The notes under the pieces were generated by a model that was not told the origin of the DNA, did no database searches, and saw only the letters and a list, made by a program, of their open reading frames with translations. The position numbers and the translations under genes were made by a program. This document shows, in pieces, positions 25,035 through 32,445 of a DNA stretch of 64,000 nucleotides; the stretch's first letter is position 1; every line of letters starts with the position of its first letter. The DNA is from Chryseobacterium sp. OV279 (lineage in GTDB: Bacteria > Bacteroidota > Bacteroidia > Flavobacteriales > Weeksellaceae): the NCBI RefSeq assembly GCF_900128945.1, contig NZ_FQUD01000006.1, positions 1-64,000 of the forward strand. Reading direction: 5' to 3'.

Positions 25035-28000
25035 ATGCATCGTTTTTTTATTTTTTTATATTATCTCATTTCTAAAAACAGGGTCCTTTCTGCTCTTATT
25101 GCTATTGGGACGGCTGTTCTATGCGGATTTTTTGCTTCAAAAATTAATTTTGAAGAAGATATCAACCAGATAATTCCTAAAAATGAAAAATCAGATCTTA
25201 CGGCAAAAGTTCTCAAACAGCTGAATTTTTCGGACAAGATCATCGTGATTATAGAAAACAAGTCCAAAGAAGATAATTTTCAGTTATCCGAAACCGCTGA
25301 TACTTTTCTGCAGAAAGTGGAACCTTTGAAGAAATATATCGGTTCTGTTCAGGGTAAAGTGAACGACAGTGAAATTTCGGAAACATTTGATTTTGTGAAT
25401 CAGAATCTGCCTTTGTTCCTTGATGAAAACGATTATAAGGAAATCGAAAGAAAACTTCAGAAAGACAGCATTTCAAAACAGGTAGAGAACAATTATGTAT
25501 CTCTGGTTTCGCCTACGAGTCTTGTGACAAAGGAGTTTATCAAAAAAGATCCGTTAGGAATCACTTATTTAGGCATTAAGAAATTAAATGCTTTAAACAT
25601 CAGCAAAGATTTCAAACTTGAAGACAATTATATTGTCACCAAAGATGGGAAAAACCTTCTTCTCTTCATCGATCCGAAAAACAAAAGCAACGACACCAAG
25701 GGCAATGAAGTCTTTGTCAATCAGCTTAATGAGATAAAAGACGGCATCAATAAACAGTTCAAAGGGAAAACGGAGCTCAGCTATTTCGGTTCTCCAGTGA
25801 TTGCCGTAGCGAATGCACAACAAATAAAAAAAGACATCCAGAATACGGTTATGATCTCAATGACAGTGCTATTGGTCCTGCTTATCTATTATTTCCGAAA
25901 CTTTTTCACTCCGATTATCGTATTTCTCCCGACTGTATTTTCAGTGCTTCTCGCCCTGCTGATTCTTTATTTTATTAAAGATAAAATTTCCGCTATTTCT
26001 TTGAGTGTGGGAGCCATTCTTATCGGGATCACGATAGATTATGCCCTTCATATTCTTACCCATTATAAACATAACAACAATATAGAAGAACTTTACAAAG
26101 AGATCACCCAGCCCATCATACTGAGCAGTGCTACAACCGCTGTTTCTTTTCTGTGTCTGGTATTTGTGCGTTCTGAAGCGTTGAAAGATCTTGGTCTTTT
26201 TGCCGCGATTACTGTTATTTTATCTTCCGTCACGGCATTGATCATCGTCCCTCAGTTGTATAAACCCAAGCAGAAAGAAGAACACCAAAGCACCAATTTT
26301 ATAGACAGGATAGGGTCTTATCCTTATGAGAAAAACAAACCTTTGATTATAGGCTGTTCTATCATCATCGTGGCCTGTCTGTTTGGTTTCAGACATGTAG
26401 GATTCAATGAAGATATCGGGGACCTTAATTATATTCCGAAAGATTTAAAAATAAGTGAAGCCAAGCTGCAGAAGCTTTCCGACATCACCTCAAAATCTAT
26501 TTACACCATTTCTTACGGTAATTCTGAGGAAGAAGCCTTGGCAAGAAACTCCCGCCTGAGCAATTTCCTTGAAAAAGAGAAAAAGGAAGGAAAAATTCTG
26601 AGCTACAGTTCGCTCGGAAATGTTGTCTTGTCTGAAAAAGATCAGAAACAAAGGATTGAAACCTGGAAGAAATTCTGGGATGCAGATAAAAAGAACCGCA
26701 CCGTTTCTGAACTGGTGAGCAGCGGAAATCAATTTGGCTTCAACAGCAGTGCCTTTGATAACTTCAATGAAGTTTTAAATAAAAATTATACGGAATTAAG
26801 TCTCAAAGACTACGAAAAAGTAAAAGCATTACAGATCTCCGAATTCCTGAGCAATGAAAATGGTTTTTACACGGTTTCCAATGTGGTCAAGGTAGATGAA
26901 AAGAAAAGAGATCACTTTATAAAAGATGTTGAGAAGCATCACGACGCGTTGGCCATTGACCGCCAGCAGATGAACGAAAACTTTCTGGGACTGCTGAAAA
27001 GAGATTTCAGTACGCTGATTAATTATTCGCTTCTGGCCATTGTTCTGACGATTATTGTTTTCTTCAGAAACTTTGAACTTACGGTTCTTACGATGTTTCC
27101 TATTGTTTTGACCGGAGTTGTAACAGCAGGTATTCTGTATTTTCTTGGATTGGAATTAAATATTTTCAGTACCGTGGTTTGTACACTGGTATTCGGTGTG
27201 GGTGACGACTTCAGTATTTTCCTTACAAAGGCGATGCAGAAGGAACATACCACCGGGAAAAACGAACTTCCGACTTACAGAACCTCCATTATTCTGGCGG
27301 TTTTCACAACGATATTGTCCATCGGCTCTCTGATCTTTGCAAAACATCCGGCATTACATTCACTGGCGCTGGTTGCCCTGATCGGAATGTTCTCCGTGAT
27401 TATTATTACCTCAACGCTTTATCCGTTCTGGTTTAGATTGCTGATCACGAACAGAGCGAAAAAAGGACTTTCTCCTATCACGTTCAGACTGTTTTTAAGA
27501 TGCATCATTTCATTCTTTTATTATGGATTGGGAGGATTGGTCTTTTCACTGATCGGAAGTGTCTTTGTCAAAAGATCGAAAGGGAAAACCTTAGATATTA
27601 TTAAATTAATTTTAGCTAAATTTCTAACATCAGTCCTGCACATCAGTCCTTTTGTAAGAAAAAGAGTGATAAAAAATCCCGCAGAAGATTTCAGCAAACC
27701 GGCCGTGATCATTGCCAATCATACTTCTTTCCTGGACACCCTTGCGATCGCCATGGCAACGCATAAGATTATTTATCTGGTGAATGACTGGGTGTATGAT
27801 TCTCCGGTTTTCGGAAAACTGGTAAGAGCATTGGGCTTTTATCCCGTTTCTCAGGGAATAGAGAACGGTATGGAAAAGCTGAAAGAAAAAATTGATCAGG
27901 GATATTCGCTGGTTGTTTTTCCGGAAGCGGAACGTTCTTATACGAATGATGTAAAAAGATTCCACAAAGGAGCCTTTTATCTTGCCGAACAGTTCGGACT

Positions 28001-28688
28001 GGATATTCTTCCCTTATACATTCACGGGAATTCTGAAGTGCTGCCGAAAGGTGACTTTATCATCTACGACGGAAGCATTACCGTAAAAGTTGGTGACAGG
28101 ATCAGTAAAGATGACCTCAGCTTTGGAAAAAACTATTCCGAAAGAACGAAAAAGATTAATGCCTATTTCAGAGAAAAGTTTGCCGAACTGAGAATCGAAC
28201 TGGAGGATGAAAATTATTTCAGGAAAAAACTATTTCTGAGTTATTTATTCAAAGACAGTGAGATGGTAAAAGAAGTCAAGGATGATTTCAATGCCCATAA
28301 ATCGGTTTACTTTGAATTGAATAAGCACATTGCCAGAGATGCATCTATTCTGCATATGGCTGATGATTTTGGACAAAAAGATGTACTTTTAACTCTTTAT
28401 CAGGCCGAAAGAAGAATTTTCTCTCTTATTAAAGATGAGGAGAGAAGACAAACCGCTATGCAGACGTATCTGGTTAAGAGAAGAAAGATTCACTATATCA
28501 AAAATGTTTCTGAGATTCATAAGGCTATTGATATCCTTTTGATTTCGGATCAGCAGTTTGACATCAGTACCCTGGAAAATCTTCCGGAGACCATTATCTT
28601 CCTGAATACGATTCATTCAGACTTTAATAATTCAGATTATTATGAAGAATTTAATTCAAAAGGAATAAAAATATTCAAAAAACACTAA
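25035..28688 (+). CDS. MMPL/RND exporter fused to a PlsC acyltransferase and a degenerate Rossmann-like tail
   Basis: A 1217-residue fusion. Residues 1 to about 830 form an MMPL/RND-type permease in two halves, each with a large periplasmic loop and a helix bundle (GITIDYALHILTHYK near 331; GVGDDFSIFLTKA near 721). Residues about 865-1060 are a 1-acylglycerol-3-phosphate acyltransferase-type domain with the HX4D motif NHTSFLD (near 895), FPEAERS (near 960) and LPLYIHG. The last 140 residues resemble a class I methyltransferase core in pattern but lack the glycine loop. MMPL exporters occur in aryl-polyene clusters without these extra domains. As first gene of the operon it probably moves pigment or its lipid conjugate out of the inner membrane. 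Confidence 0.92.
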   Translation: MHRFFIFLYYLISKNRVLSALIAIGTAVLCGFFASKINFEEDINQIIPKNEKSDLTAKVLKQLNFSDKIIVIIENKSKEDNFQLSETADTFLQKVEPLKKYIGSVQGKVNDSEISETFDFVNQNLPLFLDENDYKEIERKLQKDSISKQVENNYVSLVSPTSLVTKEFIKKDPLGITYLGIKKLNALNISKDFKLEDNYIVTKDGKNLLLFIDPKNKSNDTKGNEVFVNQLNEIKDGINKQFKGKTELSYFGSPVIAVANAQQIKKDIQNTVMISMTVLLVLLIYYFRNFFTPIIVFLPTVFSVLLALLILYFIKDKISAISLSVGAILIGITIDYALHILTHYKHNNNIEELYKEITQPIILSSATTAVSFLCLVFVRSEALKDLGLFAAITVILSSVTALIIVPQLYKPKQKEEHQSTNFIDRIGSYPYEKNKPLIIGCSIIIVACLFGFRHVGFNEDIGDLNYIPKDLKISEAKLQKLSDITSKSIYTISYGNSEEEALARNSRLSNFLEKEKKEGKILSYSSLGNVVLSEKDQKQRIETWKKFWDADKKNRTVSELVSSGNQFGFNSSAFDNFNEVLNKNYTELSLKDYEKVKALQISEFLSNENGFYTVSNVVKVDEKKRDHFIKDVEKHHDALAIDRQQMNENFLGLLKRDFSTLINYSLLAIVLTIIVFFRNFELTVLTMFPIVLTGVVTAGILYFLGLELNIFSTVVCTLVFGVGDDFSIFLTKAMQKEHTTGKNELPTYRTSIILAVFTTILSIGSLIFAKHPALHSLALVALIGMFSVIIITSTLYPFWFRLLITNRAKKGLSPITFRLFLRCIISFFYYGLGGLVFSLIGSVFVKRSKGKTLDIIKLILAKFLTSVLHISPFVRKRVIKNPAEDFSKPAVIIANHTSFLDTLAIAMATHKIIYLVNDWVYDSPVFGKLVRALGFYPVSQGIENGMEKLKEKIDQGYSLVVFPEAERSYTNDVKRFHKGAFYLAEQFGLDILPLYIHGNSEVLPKGDFIIYDGSITVKVGDRISKDDLSFGKNYSERTKKINAYFREKFAELRIELEDENYFRKKLFLSYLFKDSEMVKEVKDDFNAHKSVYFELNKHIARDASILHMADDFGQKDVLLTLYQAERRIFSLIKDEERRQTAMQTYLVKRRKIHYIKNVSEIHKAIDILLISDQQFDISTLENLPETIIFLNTIHSDFNNSDYYEEFNSKGIKIFKKH

Positions 28689-28704
28689 ATAAATATGAAA
28701 AGCA

Positions 28705-28712
28705 TATTTTTG
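28705..28712 (+). promoter_or_regulatory. Possible internal -7 element ahead of darA
   Basis: TATTTTTG matches TAnnTTTG, 20 bases before the darA ATG in a 43-base gap. There is no -33 match, so it may be chance. Confidence 0.25.
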
Positions 28713-28731
28713 TAACCGTTAAAGAATACTA

Positions 28732-29646
28732 ATGAAAAAAAATATACTCGTAATCTACTATTCGCAGACAGGACAGCTGGAAGATATTGTGAAGAATATA
28801 GCGCAGCCTTTCGAAGCCAAAAAGGAGGAATATGACGTTACGTATTATAATATTCAGCTGAAAGAGGATTTTCCTTTCCCCTGGCCGGAAGATGTTTTCT
28901 TCAATACGTTCCCTGAATCTTATCTTCAGATCCCGAAAGAGATCTTTCCTCCTTCTGAAGAGATTCTGAACAAAAAATATGACCTCATCTTATTCGGATA
29001 TCAGGTATGGTATCTTACACCGTCTATTCCTATCATCTCTTTTTTAAAGAGTGGTTTTGCGGAAAAAATACTAAAAGGCACGGATGTGGTTACCATCTCA
29101 GGAACCAGAAATATGTGGATGCTTTCTCAGGAGAAACTGAAGGTATATTTAAAAGACCTGGGAGCAAAACTGGTAGGAAATATCGCTTTAGTAGACAGAC
29201 ATGACAATTATACAAGTGTACTCACGATCTTACGCTGGCTGACCACAGGAAAGAAAGAGAAATCGGGAATGCTTCCTCCTGCAGGGATTTCGGATGAAGA
29301 AATTTCGGGATCTGTAAAGTATGGCCGCATTATAGAAAAGCATTTCAACAGTGGAAATCTTTCCGGTCTTCAACCTGAACTGGTACAGAACGGAGCGATA
29401 GAAATCCGCCCATTTTTAGTGAGAGTGGAAAAAGTAGGGAACAAGATCTTCACCATATGGTCTAATCTCATTATGAAGAAAAAAGAGAAACGTCCATTGC
29501 TGATAAAATTCTTTAAGGTATATTTGATGGCTGCGATATGGATTATCTCACCTGTCGTCTTAGTTTTACACCTACTGACAACCCCCATATTTTGGTCTAA
29601 AAGACAAAAACAAAAAACATATTTACAAGGAATTAATTTAAAATAG
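28732..29646 (+). CDS. darA: Dialkylresorcinol biosynthesis protein DarA (flavodoxin-like)
   Basis: A 304-residue protein that begins with a flavodoxin-like phosphate-binding loop (VIYYSQTGQ, residues 7-15). The C-terminal third ends in hydrophobic segments (about 262-292), suggesting membrane association. It matches DarA of flexirubin and dialkylresorcinol clusters. In the characterised pathway DarB forms a cyclohexanedione from two acyl chains and DarA oxidises it to the aromatic resorcinol; older names call DarA a condensing enzyme. The immediate downstream neighbour is darB (1-base gap), which confirms the assignment. Confidence 0.92.
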   Translation: MKKNILVIYYSQTGQLEDIVKNIAQPFEAKKEEYDVTYYNIQLKEDFPFPWPEDVFFNTFPESYLQIPKEIFPPSEEILNKKYDLILFGYQVWYLTPSIPIISFLKSGFAEKILKGTDVVTISGTRNMWMLSQEKLKVYLKDLGAKLVGNIALVDRHDNYTSVLTILRWLTTGKKEKSGMLPPAGISDEEISGSVKYGRIIEKHFNSGNLSGLQPELVQNGAIEIRPFLVRVEKVGNKIFTIWSNLIMKKKEKRPLLIKFFKVYLMAAIWIISPVVLVLHLLTTPIFWSKRQKQKTYLQGINLK

Positions 29647-29647
29647 A

Positions 29648-30787
29648 ATGTACGACGTATTTATAACAAAAGCATCAACATACTTACCTAACAACCCGGT
29701 ATCAAATGATGAAATGGAGACTTATCTTGGTCTGATAAATGACGCTCCTTCTAAAGCAAGATCACTGATTTTAAGAAATAACAAGATCACCACAAGATAT
29801 TATGCTTTGGACAAAGAAGGAAATCCTACTCATACCAATGCACAGCTGACCGCAAAAGCTGTAGAAGGACTATTCGATGAAAATTTCAAAAAGGAAGATA
29901 TGAAACTGTTGTCCGTAGGAACGACTTCTCCGGATCAGATGCAGCCTTCACACGCTTCTATGGTTCATGGTGAGCTGAATATCGGTAAATCTATTGAAAT
30001 TAATACCGCTACAGGTCTTTGTAATTCCGGGATGAATGCCCTGAACTACGGATTCCTTTCTGTAAAGGCCGGTGTGAATGAAAATGCAGTATGTGCAGGT
30101 TCTGAGAGAATGTCTGCATGGATGACCGCCGATAAATTCAACCATGAAGCTGAAAATTTAAAAGCACTGGAAGAAAGACCTATCGTTGCCTTCAAGAGAG
30201 AATTCCTGAGATGGATGCTTTCTGATGGTGCAGGTTCATTCCTTCTTGAAAATAAACCAAGAGAAACCGGAATTTCTTTAAAAATAGAGTTCATCGATTT
30301 CTATTCCTACGCTCACGAGATCGAAGCATGTATGTATGCAGGATGCGACAAGCAGGAGGACGGAAGCCTTAAATCTTGGGCAGACTACCCTTCTGATGAG
30401 TGGCTGAAGCAGTCTATCTTTGCTATTAAACAAGACACCAAGATCCTGGATAAATACATCCTGGTAAAAGGTGCAGAAAGCTTAAGATCTTCTTTTGACA
30501 AACATCAATTAGATCCAGCAAAAATCGATCACGTTCTGGCTCATATTTCTTCAGGGTATTTCAAAGACGGCCTGAAAGATGAATTTGCTAAAAAAGGAAT
30601 GGATTTCCCTGCGGAAAAATGGTTCTACAACCTTTCCGACATCGGAAATATCGGAGCTGGTTCTATCTTCGTAGCACTGGAAGAATTAATGAATTCAGGA
30701 ACGCTGAAAAAAGGAGAAAAAGTATTGCTTTGTGTTCCTGAAAGTGGAAGATTTGCTTACTCTTGTGCCCTATTAACGGTTTGCTAA
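29648..30787 (+). CDS. darB: Dialkylresorcinol ketosynthase DarB (KAS III-like)
   Basis: A 379-residue thiolase-fold ketosynthase of the FabH type. The catalytic Cys lies in ATGLCNSGMN (Cys 125), the His in HVLAHISSGY and the Asn in the NLSDIGNIGAGS region near residue 333. DarB joins a 3-oxoacyl chain with a second acyl unit by Claisen and Michael steps to give the 2,5-dialkylcyclohexane-1,3-dione precursor of the flexirubin resorcinol half. It starts 1 base after darA and its TAA stop overlaps the next ATG (TAATG at 30785-30789), so the operon is translationally coupled. Confidence 0.95.
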   Translation: MYDVFITKASTYLPNNPVSNDEMETYLGLINDAPSKARSLILRNNKITTRYYALDKEGNPTHTNAQLTAKAVEGLFDENFKKEDMKLLSVGTTSPDQMQPSHASMVHGELNIGKSIEINTATGLCNSGMNALNYGFLSVKAGVNENAVCAGSERMSAWMTADKFNHEAENLKALEERPIVAFKREFLRWMLSDGAGSFLLENKPRETGISLKIEFIDFYSYAHEIEACMYAGCDKQEDGSLKSWADYPSDEWLKQSIFAIKQDTKILDKYILVKGAESLRSSFDKHQLDPAKIDHVLAHISSGYFKDGLKDEFAKKGMDFPAEKWFYNLSDIGNIGAGSIFVALEELMNSGTLKKGEKVLLCVPESGRFAYSCALLTVC

Positions 30788-31218
30788 TGGAGAACCAATT
30801 GCCAACATCTGATACGAATTTTGTAGGAAGCCTTATTCCCCAGCGTTTTCCGTTTGTCATGGTTCATGAGCTTACGGAATATTCTGAAAATCATCTGGTA
30901 TCGGGATTTGAAATCAAGGATGACGCTATTTTTATCCAGGACGGAATATTTCAGGCTTCGGGACTTATAGAGCATCAGGCACAGAGTGTGGCTTTGCATA
31001 CCGGTTACAAATATCATCTTTTAGGAAAAGATGCGCCTACCGGATATATCGGTGCCATCAAATCTTTTGAAGCGGAAACTCTTCCTAAAACAGGTGACCG
31101 CCTGGTATCGGAAGTAACGATCCTGAATGAAGTAATGGGTGTAACGCTGGTAGATATTGTAACGAAACTGAATGGCGCAATCATTGCAAAATCCCAAATG
31201 AAAACTGCTGTAAAATAA
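30787..31218 (+). CDS. ApeP-like hotdog protein, dehydratase subunit without catalytic His
   Basis: A 143-residue hotdog protein. The N-terminal LIPQRFPFVMVHEL corresponds to the LPHRFPFLLVDR start of FabZ, and GLIEHQAQS (Glu 62) corresponds to the helix with the catalytic Glu. The GHFPGxPxxPG segment with the catalytic His is absent: the aligned part reads IFIQDGIFQASG. This resembles ApeP of aryl-polyene clusters, which works as a heterodimer with a second hotdog protein (ApeI). I start it at 30787, where ATG overlaps the darB stop; a frame extension of eight codons into darB is not needed. It probably supports dehydration of 3-hydroxyacyl-ACP during polyene or alkyl-chain synthesis. Confidence 0.85.
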   Translation: MENQLPTSDTNFVGSLIPQRFPFVMVHELTEYSENHLVSGFEIKDDAIFIQDGIFQASGLIEHQAQSVALHTGYKYHLLGKDAPTGYIGAIKSFEAETLPKTGDRLVSEVTILNEVMGVTLVDIVTKLNGAIIAKSQMKTAVK

Positions 31219-31223
31219 CTGTC

Positions 31224-31667
31224 ATGGAGATCAAAGAAGACCAACTTATCAATATACATAACTTTCTGCCGCACCGCGAACCGATGCTGATGGCAGATTA
31301 TATCCTGGAATTGACCAAAGAAAAAGTTGTGACTTCCTTTGAAATAAAAGAAGATAATGTGTTCGTCCACAATCATGAACTTGTGGAAGCCGGCCTGATT
31401 GAAAATCTTGCCCAAACCTGCTCTTCTATTCTGGGACAAAGCTTCTTTGAAAACCCTGAAGCAGATACCAAAGTAATTGGCTTTATCACCAATATTAAAA
31501 AGATCGAACTTTTCGGTCTTCCAAAAACCGGCGATAAGATCATTTCAAAGGCCTCACTGATCTCTCAGTATGAAAATGTCTGCAATATCTTTTGTGAGAC
31601 GTTTAATCATGATGAACTGCTCATCAGGGCGGAGATCAATCTGTTTATTCAGGAGGTAAAATCTTAA
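31224..31667 (+). CDS. Second ApeP-like hotdog dehydratase-related protein
   Basis: A 147-residue hotdog protein with the FabZ-like start FLPHREPMLMAD (residues 14-25) and the helix motif GLIENLAQTC (Glu 60). As in the preceding gene, the HFPG loop is shortened; a His (NHEL, His 51) lies near the position of the catalytic His but the motif is not conserved. It follows the previous hotdog gene by 5 bases and ends block 1 of the cluster, before a clear terminator at 31692-31720. The two neighbours are paralogues and may pair with each other or with the GHFPG-type protein at 46617. Confidence 0.85.
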   Translation: MEIKEDQLINIHNFLPHREPMLMADYILELTKEKVVTSFEIKEDNVFVHNHELVEAGLIENLAQTCSSILGQSFFENPEADTKVIGFITNIKKIELFGLPKTGDKIISKASLISQYENVCNIFCETFNHDELLIRAEINLFIQEVKS

Positions 31668-31691
31668 GAATCTATTTTAGTTAAAATATAT

Positions 31692-31720
31692 AACCGTGCG
31701 ATTATCGTGCGGTTTTTTTT
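31692..31720 (+). terminator. Rho-independent terminator of flexirubin block 1
   Basis: ACCGTGCG pairs with CGTGCGGT (two G-T pairs) around a 5-base loop and is followed by eight T. It lies 25 bases past the second hotdog gene. Confidence 0.8.
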
Positions 31721-31750
31721 GTGTTACATCAATGCTAAATTTAGGTTTTG

Positions 31751-31803
31751 GCTAAAGCCTTTTGTAAAGCGTATATCTTGTAAGCGGGCTAAAGCCCGCC
31801 CCT
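31751..31803. repeat. REP-like palindromic intergenic element
   Basis: The element contains GCTAAAGCC (31751-31759) and the perfect palindrome-like GCGGGCTAAAGCCCGC (31784-31799), followed by CCCTATTGA. The shared GGCTAAAGCC core suggests a dispersed repeat of REP type. I cannot count copies elsewhere in the genome. Confidence 0.55.
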
Positions 31804-32072
31804 ATTGATGTGTCTATTTGTGAAAAGATTCGTTTTATTTTTTAACCATAGATGGCACGGATTTTCACAGATGATTGTGAAGAACGGAAGCTGGAGGTTG
31901 GGAGCAGGAAGTTATTGAAGTTGGAGAATAACTTTAAGCCTGTCTTATTGTTCTTTTAAAACTACCTCATCAAATTGTAAGATAAACTATGAGATATGGA
32001 AAGCCTGCCGGTAACTTCCAGCCTCCATCTTCCCTCTTCCCTCCTAATGATCAAACAACCCTTATTTTTCGA

Positions 32073-32080
32073 TATATTTG
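32073..32080 (+). promoter_or_regulatory. Possible -7 element for the small gene at 32095
   Basis: TATATTTG matches TAnnTTTG, 14 bases before the ATG at 32095. There is no clear -33 element. If real it would put transcription start just ahead of 32095 and exclude the upstream ATG at 32047. Confidence 0.3.
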
Positions 32081-32094
32081 ATGAAAATAAAAGT

Positions 32095-32364
32095 ATGAGT
32101 GTAAAAGTAAGGTTCTATTCAGATAATGTTGAATTTGATTTTGAAAATTCTGTTGAGTTTCCCGTAGCTCCGCAAATTGGGGATGAAGTGAATCTTATTT
32201 CATTTTTTAAATACAAAACCTCCGAAAGACTGGAATACTATAACAATATGGACGATCTTGATCTGTATAATGACGCGGTAGTATCTCAGCGTACCTGGTG
32301 CAATGATCTTGACAAACAGGAAGTGTATCTGCTGGTAAAACTAACTTACCGTCAAAACAGATAA
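32095..32364 (+). CDS. Small acidic protein of unknown function
   Basis: An 89-residue acidic, aromatic-rich protein (starts MSVKVRFYSD; contains QRTWCNDLDKQEVYLLVKLTY near the end, one Cys). There is no signal peptide and no motif I recognise. The frame is open further upstream through a repeat region, with another ATG at 32047; I prefer 32095 because a possible -7 box lies directly before it and the upstream part reads like repeat sequence. It stands alone between the terminator of block 1 and the convergent M16 peptidase gene. It is probably a real conserved small protein, function unknown. Confidence 0.6.
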   Translation: MSVKVRFYSDNVEFDFENSVEFPVAPQIGDEVNLISFFKYKTSERLEYYNNMDDLDLYNDAVVSQRTWCNDLDKQEVYLLVKLTYRQNR

Positions 32365-32395
32365 AAGTTGCTTTCCAAATTAAATTCAGAAAATA

Positions 32396-32429
32396 AAAAA
32401 GCGGAGCATTGCTGCTCCGCTTAAAAAAA
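32396..32429 (-). terminator. Rho-independent terminator after the M16 peptidase gene
   Basis: A perfect 10-bp stem AAGCGGAGCA / TGCTCCGCTT with a 4-base loop; on the minus strand it is followed by six T. It lies 16 bases past the peptidase stop. Confidence 0.8.
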
Positions 32430-32445
32430 TTGGTATCATAAAGGG

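Larger units (their letters stand above)
31668..32094. other. Repeat-rich intergenic region
   Basis: This gap holds the operon terminator, a palindromic element around GCGGGCTAAAGCCCGC, an ACCATAGATGGCACGG-type sequence, and two opposed purine-rich/pyrimidine-rich stretches (about 31889-31930 and 32010-32046) that are partly complementary (GAAGCTGGAGGTTGG against ACTTCCAGCCTCCATC). No coding signal is convincing before 32047. These look like dispersed non-coding repeats of the genus. Confidence 0.55.
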
